NCBI GenBank assembly: GCA_045810625.1
Contig: JBJMVQ010000044.1
Span: forward strand, 62,001-126,000
Direction: 5' to 3'
Length of the DNA: 64,000 nt
Source: JACQFZ01 sp045810625
Lineage (GTDB): Bacteria; Pseudomonadota; Gammaproteobacteria; Acidiferrobacterales; Sulfurifustaceae
This document shows, in pieces, positions 17,615 through 26,549 of this stretch (its first letter is position 1; the number at the start of each line of letters is the position of its first letter). The notes below the pieces were generated by a model. It searched no databases. It worked only from the letters and a program-made list of their open reading frames with translations, and was not told the DNA's origin. A program made the translations under genes and the position numbers.

Positions 17615-19273
17615 ATGCAGCTACGAACCACCCGTGAAGAGCAGAGAGCGCTCTCCAAACTATCGCCCTTCGAGCTGAAGGACAGCCTGATCCACCTCGC
17701 GAAAGACAGCTCGCAGCAGGCGACGGCGCAGATGCTGAACGCCGGCCGCGGCAATCCCAACTGGATCGCGACCGAGGCGCGCGAAGCGTTCTTTTTGTTC
17801 GGCAAATTCGCGCTCGCCGAATGCCGGCGCGTGCGCGACGACAAAATCCTCGCTGGCATGCCGGCCAAGCAAGGCATCGGTCAGCGTTTCGAGCTGTTCC
17901 TCGATATGAACGCCAAGCAGCCGGGCGCGGACTTCTTGCGCGGCGTGCTCGACTACGGCATGAAGAAAAAAGGGTTCCACAAGGACGCTTGGGTACATGA
18001 GCTGACCGACTCGATCATCGGCGACAACTACCCGGTGCCCGACCGCATGCTGGTGCACATCGAGCAGATCGTGCACGACTACCTCATGAAGGAAATGTGC
18101 GAGGGCAAACCACCGAAGGGCAAGTTCGACCTGTTTGCCGTCGAAGGCGGCACCGCCGCCATGTGTTACGTCTTCGACTCGCTCATGCAGAACGGCTTGC
18201 TGAAACAAGGCGATACCGTCGCGCTGTTCCAGCCGACGTTCACGCCCTACATCGAGATCTGTCACCTCGAGCGCTTCAGCTTCAAGGTCGTCTCGGTCGA
18301 CGCGGACGAAATGCACGAGGACGGCTGGCACACCTGGCACTACACCGACAAGCAGCTCGACAAACTCGCCGACCCGAATATCAAGCTGGTCGCGATAGTG
18401 AATCCGAGCAACCCGCCGTCGGTCGCGTTGTCGCCGCACGAGATGCAGAAGATCGTCGACATCGTAAAAACCAAGAACCCCAACCTCATGATCATCACCG
18501 ACGACGTGTACGGCACGTTCGTTCCCGGCTTCCGTTCGCTGATGGCCGACTTACCGCAGAACACTATCGGCGTCTACTCCTTCTCGAAGAACTTCGGCTG
18601 CACCGGCTGGCGCCTCGGCGTCGTCGCCGTGCACGAGGACAATATCTACGACAAGATGATCGCCGATCTGCCGGAGGCGTACCAAAAGAAATTGGACAAA
18701 CGCTACGGCCCGCTCACGCTCGAGCCGCGCAAGATAAAATTTATCGACCGCATGGTCGCCGACAGCCGCTATGTCGCGCTCAACCACACCGCGGGACTCT
18801 CGCTGCCGCAGCAGGTGCAGATGGCGTTCTTCGCGCTCACGCATCTGCTCGACGACAAGGACGCCTACAAGCATCTGACGATGGAAATTTGCCAGAGGCG
18901 GCGCAAGCTCCTTTGGCAAGGCGCCGGCGCCGCGGCGATGCCGCCCGAAGATCCGATGCGCGCGTGGTACTACGTCGAGATCGACTTCGCGGCGTGGGCG
19001 AAGGAAAGATTCGGTCAGGAGTTCGTCGACTACATGGTGAAGAACTACGAGCCAGTGGATTTCCTGTTCCGCGTGGCCGAGCTGTCCTCGGTGGTATTGA
19101 TGGACGGCGGCGGATTCGGCGGGCCGCCCTGGTCGATCCGCGTATCGCTCGCGAACCTGAACGACGAGGACTACGCGCAGATCGGCAACTACATGCGCAA
19201 AGCGGCCGAGCAGTACGTCGAGGCGTGGAAAGCCGAGACGGGGACGAACGGCGGAGGAACGGTCAGTCACTGA
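17615..19273 (+). CDS. aspD: Bifunctional aspartate aminotransferase / aspartate 4-decarboxylase
   Basis: 552 residues, the length typical of aspartate beta-decarboxylase and longer than ordinary aminotransferases. PLP-enzyme motifs include AVEGGTAAMCYVFDSL, VNPSNPPSVALSPHEM, ITDDVYGTFVPGFRSL and the PLP-Lys in YSFSKNFGCTGWRLGVVAVH. The C-terminal end, DGGGFGGPPWSIRVSLANL, carries the carboxylate-binding Arg. It converts L-aspartate to L-alanine plus CO2. Flanked by two AspT-type antiporters, it should complete an aspartate-in/alanine-out cycle that consumes a cytoplasmic proton and builds proton-motive force. GGAGAGC lies shortly upstream of the start. Confidence 0.94.
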   Translation: MQLRTTREEQRALSKLSPFELKDSLIHLAKDSSQQATAQMLNAGRGNPNWIATEAREAFFLFGKFALAECRRVRDDKILAGMPAKQGIGQRFELFLDMNAKQPGADFLRGVLDYGMKKKGFHKDAWVHELTDSIIGDNYPVPDRMLVHIEQIVHDYLMKEMCEGKPPKGKFDLFAVEGGTAAMCYVFDSLMQNGLLKQGDTVALFQPTFTPYIEICHLERFSFKVVSVDADEMHEDGWHTWHYTDKQLDKLADPNIKLVAIVNPSNPPSVALSPHEMQKIVDIVKTKNPNLMIITDDVYGTFVPGFRSLMADLPQNTIGVYSFSKNFGCTGWRLGVVAVHEDNIYDKMIADLPEAYQKKLDKRYGPLTLEPRKIKFIDRMVADSRYVALNHTAGLSLPQQVQMAFFALTHLLDDKDAYKHLTMEICQRRRKLLWQGAGAAAMPPEDPMRAWYYVEIDFAAWAKERFGQEFVDYMVKNYEPVDFLFRVAELSSVVLMDGGGFGGPPWSIRVSLANLNDEDYAQIGNYMRKAAEQYVEAWKAETGTNGGGTVSH

Positions 19274-19290
19274 ACAAGAAGAGGCACGTC

Positions 19291-20481
19291 GTGAATATGA
19301 ACAACAACGGTTACATCCGATCGGCGTATGCAGGCGCTGCGCTCATGGCTTCGCTCGTGGCAACTATTCCCGCGCGCGCCGCGGATGAGGCCAAAGGATT
19401 GCAGTTTTATGGTTACGTCCAGGGCGATTACATCTATGACTTCAAGCGCGTCGATCCGAACTGGAACGCAACGCTGCGCGCCTCGAAAATCCCGGTCACC
19501 TGTCCGGGCGATGCCGGCTGCGGTACGGACGGCGAGAGCATCTTCAGCGTGAGGCAGACCCGCATCGGGGTGAGAGGCGACGTGGCGAGCGATGCCGGGC
19601 CGGTCAACTTGCTGCTCGAGGTCGACTTCTTCGGCGTCGGCGGCAGCGCCGGCCAGACGACGCTGAAGCTGCGCCACGCCTTCGCAACCTTCGGCGCCTG
19701 GGGCGCCGGCCAGACCTGGAGCTTGTTAAAGGATACCGACGCCTCGCCGACGACGCTCGACTACTTTGGACCGACCGGACAGTTCTCGAACCGTTCGCCG
19801 CAGCTGCGCTGGACAGCTATGAAGACCGACACCAGTCGACTCGCCGTGGCGCTCGAAACGGCCGGCTCGTCGTTGGACCAGGGCAACGTCACGACTGTCT
19901 TTCCCGACCTCAACGTCACGACCAAGACCAAGTTCCCGGACCTCACCGCGCAATACCGCTACGACGGGTCATGGGGACATTGGCAGGTCGCGGGCATTGT
20001 GCGCGAGATCTATTTCGAGTCGCGCAACAACCCCGGCGGCAATCCATCGGGCAGTGAAACCGGTTACGGCGGAAACTTGGCCGGCGCGATAAAACTTGGC
20101 GGCAACGACAAGGTACAAGGCCAAGTCGCTTACGGCAAAGGTGTGGCGAGCTACTTCAACGACGGCTTCGTCGACATCGGCCCGGGAGGTAACCTTCAAG
20201 CGGAAGCATTGCCGCTTTGGGGCTGGCTGCTCTACTACGACCATTATTGGAGTCCGCAGTGGCGTAGCGTCGTCGGCTACAGCGAAGCGGTGCAGGACAA
20301 CTCCGCGAACCAGGCGGGCTCGGCGATGCACAAGGGCCGCTACGCATCGGCCAATCTGCTCTACACGCCGGCGAAAAAAATACTCGTGGGCGGCGAGCTG
20401 CTCTGGGGCGAGCGCCGCAACAACAACGACGCGAGCGGCACCGATTCGCGCATTCAGTTCTCGGCGAAGTACGAGTTTTGA
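19291..20481 (+). CDS. DcaP-like outer-membrane porin
   Basis: About 396 residues from the GTG at 19291, preceded by GAAGAGG; an ATG at 19297 is the alternative. A signal peptide ends at IPARA. The mature protein starts LQFYGYVQGDYIYDFKRVDP, contains SVRQTRIGVRGD, LRHAFATFGAWGAGQTWSL and TTLDYFGPTGQF, and ends AKYEF with a C-terminal Phe, as in trimeric outer-membrane porins. The FYGYV-D and GQTWS segments match DcaP-type porins, described for dicarboxylates in Acinetobacter. A dicarboxylate role fits the aspartate block between whose antiporters it lies. Aspartate uptake is inference. Confidence 0.85.
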   Translation: MNMNNNGYIRSAYAGAALMASLVATIPARAADEAKGLQFYGYVQGDYIYDFKRVDPNWNATLRASKIPVTCPGDAGCGTDGESIFSVRQTRIGVRGDVASDAGPVNLLLEVDFFGVGGSAGQTTLKLRHAFATFGAWGAGQTWSLLKDTDASPTTLDYFGPTGQFSNRSPQLRWTAMKTDTSRLAVALETAGSSLDQGNVTTVFPDLNVTTKTKFPDLTAQYRYDGSWGHWQVAGIVREIYFESRNNPGGNPSGSETGYGGNLAGAIKLGGNDKVQGQVAYGKGVASYFNDGFVDIGPGGNLQAEALPLWGWLLYYDHYWSPQWRSVVGYSEAVQDNSANQAGSAMHKGRYASANLLYTPAKKILVGGELLWGERRNNNDASGTDSRIQFSAKYEF

Positions 20482-20497
20482 CACCAAACGGTAATCT

Positions 20498-20531
20498 CCT
20501 CAGCCTCTCGTAGTCGGAGAGGCTTTTGAGG
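20498..20531 (+). terminator. Probable rho-independent terminator after the porin gene
   Basis: AGCCTCTC (20502-20509), a 7-base loop and GAGAGGCT (20517-20524), followed by TTTT. An outer CCTC/GAGG pairing extends the stem. It would separate the porin gene from the second AspT gene. Confidence 0.65.
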
Positions 20532-20613
20532 AACGAGGATGGGGCGTGCAGAACCGGTGCTTCTCATCCTTGTTCCTCGCTTTGTTTTCCCTGCGTGCGA
20601 GGGAGCAGATGTG

Positions 20614-22305
20614 ATGGAATGGCTGGCGGGCATCCTTAATAAGTATCCCGAGCTGGCGGTGTTCCTCGCCCTTGGGATCGGCTACTGGATCGGCGCGATA
20701 AAGATCGGCGGCATCGGACTCGGTCCGGTGACCGGCTCGCTCTTCGCCGGCCTGGCGATGGGCGCGTTTTTCCCCGTGCCGGTGTCGGCGCCGGCCAAGT
20801 CGCTGCTGTTTCTCCTGTTTCTGTTCGGCATCGGCTACTCGGTCGGCCCGCAATTCTTCCGCGCCATGAAGGGCGATGGTCTGCGCTGGGGGGCGCTCGG
20901 CGTTTTCTGCGCGCTGGTCGGGCTCGGCGCATCGGTCGTGGTCGCGCGCCTGCTCCATCTCGATGCCGGCTACGCCGGCGGCCTTCTCTCCGGCGCGCTC
21001 ACCGAATCGCCGGCAATCGGTACGGCGGTCGAAGCGATCCAGGCGTTGCCGCTCGATGAGGCGACGCGGCAACGGCTCGCGAGCCACGTGGCGATCGGCG
21101 ACGCCGTCTGCTACGTTTTCGGCGCCATCGGCGTCATCTTTTTCGTCAGCCAGATCGGTCCGCGTTTGCTTGGTCTCGACCTGACGCGCGAGTCGCGCCG
21201 CCTCGAAGCCGCCCTCGGCATGGAACGAAAGACGCCCGGCGTGATGTCGGCGTGGACCCAGTTCGGCGTACGGGCTTACCGCGTGGCGGCCGACGGACGC
21301 GCGGTCGACAAAACCGTCGGCGTCGCCGAAGGCATGGTGCCGGACGCACGCTTGTTCATCCTGCGACTGCGCCGCGGCGGCACGATCATCGACGCCAGGT
21401 CCGACACGGTCTTGCAGGCGGGCGATATCGTTGCGGTCTCCGGCCGGCGCGAAACGCTGCTGGACGTTCTCGGCCGGAACGCCAACGAGGTCGAGGACCG
21501 CGACCTCCTCGATATCCCAATCGGCGCGTTCGATGTGTACTTGACCAACAAGCGCTTCGCCGGACCCACGCTCGCCGCGATCGTCGAGACCGAGCCGAGT
21601 ATGCGCGGGGTATTCGTTCGCTATATCCGCCGCGGCGATCAGCAGATTCCGATCGCGCCGGGCACCGTGCTCCAGCGCGGCGATATGCTGCGGCTCGTCG
21701 GGTCGGAACCTGCGGCGCGGCGCGCCGCCACGCTGCTCGGCGTCGTCGTATTCCCTTCCGATACGACCGACATGGTCACGCTCGGTCTCGGTATCGTCGC
21801 GGGCGCGATCGTCGGCATCCTCGTGGTCATTCCCATCGGCGAGTTGCGCATTCAAATCGGCACCAGCGTGGGCACGCTGCTCGCCGGTCTCGTGGTCGGC
21901 TGGCTGTACTCGGTGCGTCCGCTGTTCGGGCGCATCCCCGACGCGGCGATTTCGTTCATGACGGCGATCGGTCTCGCCGGCTTCATTGCAATGATCGGCT
22001 TGAGCGCCGGACCGCACTTCATAGAAGGCGTGCGCGAAGTCGGTGTCGGTCTCGTGCTCGGCGGTATCGTCGTCACGTTGCTGCCCCAAGTCGCGGGACT
22101 CTACTTCGGTTGGTACGTGTTGAAGCTCGAACCGCTGCTCGTGCTCGGCGGTCTTGCGGGCGCGCAAACGATGACGGCCGGACTCGCCGCGCTACAAGAG
22201 CGATCGGACAGCCCGGTGGCGGTGCTCGGCTACTCGGGCACGGTGGCGATCGCGCATATCCTCCTGACGACGTGGGGGACGGTCATCGTTTGGCTGACGA
22301 CGTAA
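20614..22305 (+). CDS. Aspartate:alanine antiporter family (AspT), copy 2
   Basis: 563 residues from the ATG at 20614, identical in length to copy 1; an upstream frame extension to 20539 is not needed, and GAGGGAG precedes the ATG closely. It has the same plan: membrane half starting MEWLAGILNKYPELAVFLAL, two RCK_C domains (VPDARLFILRLRRGGTIIDA and DIVAVSGRRETLL), then a second membrane half with SVRPLFGRIPDAAISFMTAI and GGLAGAQTMTAGLAALQERS. It is clearly paralogous to copy 1 but diverged throughout, so this is not a recent duplication. Separated from the porin gene by a terminator-like hairpin, it may be expressed separately. It may have a different exchange specificity, possibly serving the basic amino-acid decarboxylase. 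Confidence 0.92.
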   Translation: MEWLAGILNKYPELAVFLALGIGYWIGAIKIGGIGLGPVTGSLFAGLAMGAFFPVPVSAPAKSLLFLLFLFGIGYSVGPQFFRAMKGDGLRWGALGVFCALVGLGASVVVARLLHLDAGYAGGLLSGALTESPAIGTAVEAIQALPLDEATRQRLASHVAIGDAVCYVFGAIGVIFFVSQIGPRLLGLDLTRESRRLEAALGMERKTPGVMSAWTQFGVRAYRVAADGRAVDKTVGVAEGMVPDARLFILRLRRGGTIIDARSDTVLQAGDIVAVSGRRETLLDVLGRNANEVEDRDLLDIPIGAFDVYLTNKRFAGPTLAAIVETEPSMRGVFVRYIRRGDQQIPIAPGTVLQRGDMLRLVGSEPAARRAATLLGVVVFPSDTTDMVTLGLGIVAGAIVGILVVIPIGELRIQIGTSVGTLLAGLVVGWLYSVRPLFGRIPDAAISFMTAIGLAGFIAMIGLSAGPHFIEGVREVGVGLVLGGIVVTLLPQVAGLYFGWYVLKLEPLLVLGGLAGAQTMTAGLAALQERSDSPVAVLGYSGTVAIAHILLTTWGTVIVWLTT

Positions 22306-22357
22306 CGCTTGCACCGGCCGCGCAGCGGCCGGCCGCCGGAGACGAGCCACGGAAACG

Positions 22358-22992
22358 GATTTCGAAGTACCGCGCCTGGTCCATTACGTCGCCACCTCGA
22401 TCTGGGCCGTCAGCGGCGCCATCGTCGGCATTCAAAAGCGGTTCGTTTTCGTGGTGGCGTTGCTGTCGTCGATGGGCGGCGGGTTGATACGCGACGGGCT
22501 GCTCCTGCAGCGCGTTCCGGTGATCCTTGCCGATCCGGTGTATCTCCCGTTGATTGCCGTCGTCACCGCGGCAATGGCCTTGCTCGCCACGACGCTCCCG
22601 CGCGTTCTCGCGGCCGAGACGATGAGAAAACTGATCGAGCTGATCGACGCGCTCGGTATCGCGTTGTACGCGGTAATCGGCATGCAGTTGGCGCAGCAGG
22701 CGGGCATGCCCATTCCCGGCGTCGTTTTCGTCGGCATGGTGAACGGCGTCGTCGGCGCATTGCTGCGCGATATCATCGTCGGCGACGTGCCGGCACTGCT
22801 CCCGCCCGGTCAGTTCTCCGCGCTGTCGCTGCTCGTCGCCTGCGGCCTGTTTCTCGAGAACAATTCGACGCGACGCCGAAAATCGCGGCGTGGCCGACGA
22901 TCAGTCTCTTCTTCGTCTTGCGCGTAGTCACTATCCGCTTCAATTGGCAAACGCAGCCGGTGTGGCGCAACGGCGTCGACCGCAGGAAATGA
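22358..22992 (+). pseudogene. TRIC/UPF0126-family membrane protein, frameshifted
   Basis: Segments of a trimeric intracellular cation (TRIC)-like channel are visible: VPRLVHYVATSIWAVSGAIV, then ALLSSMGGGLIRDGLLLQRV and PGVVFVGMVNGVVGALLRDI in one frame, and IAAWPTISLFFVLRVVTIRF followed by NW in a second frame. The shift lies near 22855-22865. The first frame has no ATG or GTG start between its upstream stop and the conserved N-terminus. The family is normally one open frame of about 210 residues with paired GGG-RD motifs, both present here. Either the gene is inactivated or the sequence carries one or two indel errors. Confidence 0.78.
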
Positions 22993-23167
22993 CTCAGATC
23001 GCGGCCCACATGTCGTTAACTTGGAGTTCGGTTCGCGCGCTTGATTGAACGGCCCACGTACCGGATAACCGGCCGTATCCCGAGCAAAGCACGCGGAGTG
23101 CAGCGAACCCCAACGCCGTTGCTGTTGCCGTTTCTATAAGAACGCGGCGTGATTTGCGGCTGCGACT

Positions 23168-24298
23168 TCAAGGAAGGCCCTCCTCGATCCACGCGTTGAC
23201 GAGCGTATACGTCACCGCCAACACCAGCGGCCCGATGAAGATTCCGATCAACCCGAACGCAATGAGACCGCCGATGACGCCGACGAAAATCAGCAGCAGC
23301 GGAAGATTCGCCGCGCCCTGCTTGATAAGAATCGGCCGCAAGACGTTGTCGAGCGTGGCGGCAATCACGGTCACGATCAGCAGAAAGGTCCCCCAGCCTG
23401 CCGAGCCGTTCGAGTACAGCCAAATGACCGGCACGATCAACACCAGCGCCGCGCCGATTTGCGCTATCGCAAGGAAAAACATCAGTGCGGTCAGAACGGC
23501 GGCAAACGGCACGCCTGCAATCCATAGACCGATGCCGCCGATCAGCGTCTGCACCACCGCGGTGACGACGACACCGCGCGCCACGCTCCGTATCGCCTGC
23601 CCTGACAGGTGCACCACCGCCTCGCCGCGCTGGCCACCCAGGCGTGCGCCGAAGCGCAGCGTCCATCGGGCAGCGCCTTCTCCGCCCGCGTACAGGATGG
23701 CGGCGGCAATCACCGTAAGCAAAAGCTGAAGGAACAACACGCCTAAGCTTCCGATCTCCGAGACGAACCATGATGCGAGCGCGCGCGTGTAAGGGGCGAT
23801 CTTCGCCGCCAGCACCTCGACGCCTTGCGCCGCCACATTTTGCCAAAGCTCCGCCGCGCGCGTGCCCACGACGGGCAAACTCGCCAGCCACGACGGAGCG
23901 GGCGGCAATTTGAATGTGCGCACACGGTTGGCCCATTCAATGATGTCGTCGATATTGGCGATGATCGTGCCGATCGCCGCCGCCAGCGGAACGATCAGCA
24001 GCAACACCAGGATGATCGACATGATCGCGACGGCGACCCAACGCCGGCCGCCCGCGAATTTCTGAATCGTCGACATCATCGGCCAGGTCGCGACGACGAT
24101 CATGATCGCCCAGATCGTTGCCCCGAGAAACGGCCGTAATACCCAGAAGGAAGCGCTGATCAGCGCGCCGGAGAAAAGGACGGTGAGCACGACCCGGGTC
24201 AGATCGTACGGTTGAGCGGGAACCACCGATCCTGATTTCTGCGGTGGTCGGATCGGAGCGTCCACCCCTTGGCCCTGCCGATTCTCGATGTCGTTCAT
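23168..24298 (-). CDS. AI-2E family (UPF0118) membrane transporter
   Basis: 376 residues. A polar N-terminus (about 1-30) precedes eight hydrophobic helices. Typical landmarks are VLRPFLGATIWAIMIVVATW near helix 2, a periplasmic region of about 120-180, and the C-terminal IFVGVIGGLIAFGLIGIFIG-PL-L-AV motif that defines the AI-2E/PerM family. Members include the disputed autoinducer-2 exporter TqsA and Na+/H+ antiporter-like proteins, so the substrate is open. It is the last gene of the long minus-strand run, about 110 bp after the DUF2950 gene. Confidence 0.92.
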   Translation of the reverse strand: MNDIENRQGQGVDAPIRPPQKSGSVVPAQPYDLTRVVLTVLFSGALISASFWVLRPFLGATIWAIMIVVATWPMMSTIQKFAGGRRWVAVAIMSIILVLLLIVPLAAAIGTIIANIDDIIEWANRVRTFKLPPAPSWLASLPVVGTRAAELWQNVAAQGVEVLAAKIAPYTRALASWFVSEIGSLGVLFLQLLLTVIAAAILYAGGEGAARWTLRFGARLGGQRGEAVVHLSGQAIRSVARGVVVTAVVQTLIGGIGLWIAGVPFAAVLTALMFFLAIAQIGAALVLIVPVIWLYSNGSAGWGTFLLIVTVIAATLDNVLRPILIKQGAANLPLLLIFVGVIGGLIAFGLIGIFIGPLVLAVTYTLVNAWIEEGLP

Positions 24299-24407
24299 GA
24301 CCTGCTCGACCTTGCCGGTTTAGGCATCGGCGTAGGGGACGATTCAGCCGGCGCGTCGACGAGCTTGCGCCGGAACCTTCGGGATCGCGCGAGAATTGGC
24401 GCCGCGC

Positions 24408-25319
24408 TCAAACTCGTTTCCACGACTTGTCCGGATTGAACTCTGTGATCTTCTGCGCCTCGGCGACGGTGTCCGGTCCAAGGTCCTTCTCGTACACGAC
24501 GCCCTCGTGATTGACGATAAAAGTCATTACGCCGGACTTTCCGTAGGCGACCGGCCAGGCGATCAGCGCGAAGCCCCCGATCATCGTGCCTTGCGCGAGA
24601 TAGCTGTACGCGCCGCCCGGCGCGTCCGGTCCCTGCGCCTTGAGTATCCGGTAGCGATAACCGAAGTACGGCGCCGACGTCGTCGCGTCGTGTGTTGCCG
24701 TCGCGGTGTTCGTCGCGTGCAGGCCGCCGATTAACGGTCCGAGCGGGCTCGGTCTCTCGCCCGCTTGCACCGGCCAGTAGAGCCCGTCGCGTTTACCCTC
24801 GGCGCTCACCAGCTTCTGCGCGTACTGCAGTAGCTTGTCGTTCTGGGGATTGCGCAGGTAGTACTCACGCTGCGCGTCCACGTAAGCCTCAATGACTTGG
24901 ATGGCGGCCAGCTCGTTGCGGCCGATGTGTCGGTTCAGAATCTCCTGCGCGCCGGCCTTCGTATCGAAGCGCCATCCGGGCGCGACCTGCACGAGCGGGA
25001 TCGGAAACGGCCACGCCTCTTTGCCGACGACCAGCACCCGTTTTGCGTCGCCCGCGTCGTCGAGTTTGTTGCTTTCCTCGTAGGCGCTGACGAATCGCTC
25101 GCGGTTGCGCTGGTCGATACGCGCGTCGCCCGACGAGAGGATTGACCGCGCGTCCGCTCCGAGAATCGCGACGAGCGCGTCGGTGTCCGCCGCTTTCGCA
25201 GCGGCGACCAGCGCTCGCGCCGCGTCCTCGGGCGTGGCGAACGTGCGCTGCGCGTCCGCGCCCCACGCGCTCGAAGCGAGCAACGCCGCCGCAAAGACGA
25301 CCAGCCTGAACGTTGCCAT
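24408..25319 (-). CDS. DUF2950 family exported protein
   Basis: 303 residues with a signal peptide ending near SSAWGADA. The conserved body begins TFATPEDAARALVAAAKAAD and contains GWRFDTKAGAQEILNRHIGR-NE, VEAYVDAQREY and GYRYRILKAQGPDAPGGAYS, all recognisable in DUF2950 proteins. The family has no assigned function. The start is three bases after the stop of a DUF3300 gene, and DUF3300/DUF2950 neighbours recur in proteobacteria, which suggests joint action in the envelope. Confidence 0.88.
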   Translation of the reverse strand: MATFRLVVFAAALLASSAWGADAQRTFATPEDAARALVAAAKAADTDALVAILGADARSILSSGDARIDQRNRERFVSAYEESNKLDDAGDAKRVLVVGKEAWPFPIPLVQVAPGWRFDTKAGAQEILNRHIGRNELAAIQVIEAYVDAQREYYLRNPQNDKLLQYAQKLVSAEGKRDGLYWPVQAGERPSPLGPLIGGLHATNTATATHDATTSAPYFGYRYRILKAQGPDAPGGAYSYLAQGTMIGGFALIAWPVAYGKSGVMTFIVNHEGVVYEKDLGPDTVAEAQKITEFNPDKSWKRV

Positions 25320-25322
25320 ACG

Positions 25323-26417
25323 TTAGCGCCGCCCGCCCCCTCCTCTTCCGCCGCCACCGCCACGCGCAGCTCCGGCCCCGCGCGCGGATCCGCCAGCGCT
25401 CGCGACGCTCGACGCGCCGCGGCTGCTCTGCGCCCTCGCTTCGCCTCCGTACCCGCCGGCACCGTCGAAGGCGCTCGAGCGTTGCGCGCCGCCGGCTACG
25501 TCCAGCGATCCCGCCTCGGCGCGGCCGCGATACGCCTCGCGCGTATCAACGCCGGTTCGCGCGCCTCCGCCGTACCGGTTCTGGCTTGCCGGGTCGCGGT
25601 ACTGCGTGCCTTTGCGGTGTTCCGGGTTGTGCTGCCAGTTCACGTTGTTGACGTTAGTGACGTTGGTTCGGTTGAAACGGTTGTAGTTGTTGGTGTTGAT
25701 GTAAACATTCGCGCTGCTGCCGCCCCAGCGGACTCCGCCCCACATGGCCGAGCCGACGAAGAGGCCCACCGAAAACGTGAACACCGCCGCGCCCGCGGCG
25801 TATCCGGGTGGATAGTAGTAGTAAGGCGGATAGGCCGGGTATGGCCAAGCTCCGTAGACGACCGTCGGGTTGTAGGTCGGAACGTAGACGACTTGCGGAT
25901 CGGCGGGCTCGATGATGATGACGGTGGTTCCGTCTTCCTGCTCGGTTTTTACCACTTGCTCCTTGCTGCTCTTCAAATTTCCCGCGTCCTTCGCTTTCGC
26001 ACGCAAGCGCTGGGTGGCGTCCATGACTTCCTTCTGCTGCGCGAGGAACGCGTCGCCGAGCTTCTGCGTCCAGTCGAGCTTCTCGTTCATCATCGCCAAA
26101 ACCTGCGGAACGGCGGTCAGCGACTTCACGCTGGGATCCCAGGTCTCGTTCTGCATCGCGTCCTCCAGCGCCTTGCCGGTCACCTTCGGGTTCGTCTGCG
26201 ACCAGCGCGCAGCGGCGACAATCTCCACCGGATAGGTGGACGCCATCAGGATCTGCGCCACCAAGGCATCCGGATAAAGCGCGATCGGAGCGACCAGCTG
26301 TTCGATCTCTTCTTTTTGCAGAGGAGGCTGTGCCTCTTGCGGCCAGGCGCTGGGTATGAGGATCAGCGCGCAGAGCGCCGCGCCGATCATGCGTCGCGTC
26401 ATCACTATCGCGCGCAT
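25323..26417 (-). CDS. DUF3300 family exported protein with low-complexity Gly/Arg tail
   Basis: About 364 residues from 26417 (an in-frame ATG at 26402 is also possible). The signal peptide ends near IPSAWPQ. The DUF3300 core is clear: EEIEQLVAPIALYPDALVAQ, ILMASTYPVEIVAAARW and TWDPSVKSLTAVPQVLAMM. A segment with VVYVPTYNPTVVYGAWPYP follows, then a Tyr/Pro-rich stretch, an Asn-rich stretch (NTNNYNRFNRTNVTNVNNV) and a C-terminal Gly/Arg/Ala/Ser-rich tail. The function is unknown. It precedes DUF2950 by three bases. Confidence 0.9.
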   Translation of the reverse strand: MRAIVMTRRMIGAALCALILIPSAWPQEAQPPLQKEEIEQLVAPIALYPDALVAQILMASTYPVEIVAAARWSQTNPKVTGKALEDAMQNETWDPSVKSLTAVPQVLAMMNEKLDWTQKLGDAFLAQQKEVMDATQRLRAKAKDAGNLKSSKEQVVKTEQEDGTTVIIIEPADPQVVYVPTYNPTVVYGAWPYPAYPPYYYYPPGYAAGAAVFTFSVGLFVGSAMWGGVRWGGSSANVYINTNNYNRFNRTNVTNVNNVNWQHNPEHRKGTQYRDPASQNRYGGGARTGVDTREAYRGRAEAGSLDVAGGAQRSSAFDGAGGYGGEARAQSSRGASSVASAGGSARGAGAARGGGGGRGGGGRR

Positions 26418-26549
26418 TTTTTCAACCCAAGCGGTGCTCCGCTTCCGTCGATCATGAAAATCCGGATTGCTGGCATTCGAGTAGACCACGTTGTCGTTGG
26501 GCGATGTGCCGGGGCGAAAGCTTGGATTTCGCTCCATCCGACGTCACAG

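Noticed and set aside
18097..19290. Upstream extension of the porin frame inside aspD
   Set aside because: The Arg-rich translation overlaps aspD out of frame; the porin begins at the GTG/ATG near 19291 with a clear signal peptide.
20500..22167. 555-codon antisense frame under aspT copy 2
   Set aside because: Same reason as for the first aspT shadow; the two shadows resemble each other only because the real genes are paralogous.
21252..22487. 411-codon plus-strand frame overlapping aspT copy 2
   Set aside because: Extremely Arg-rich shadow frame overlapping a well-supported transporter.
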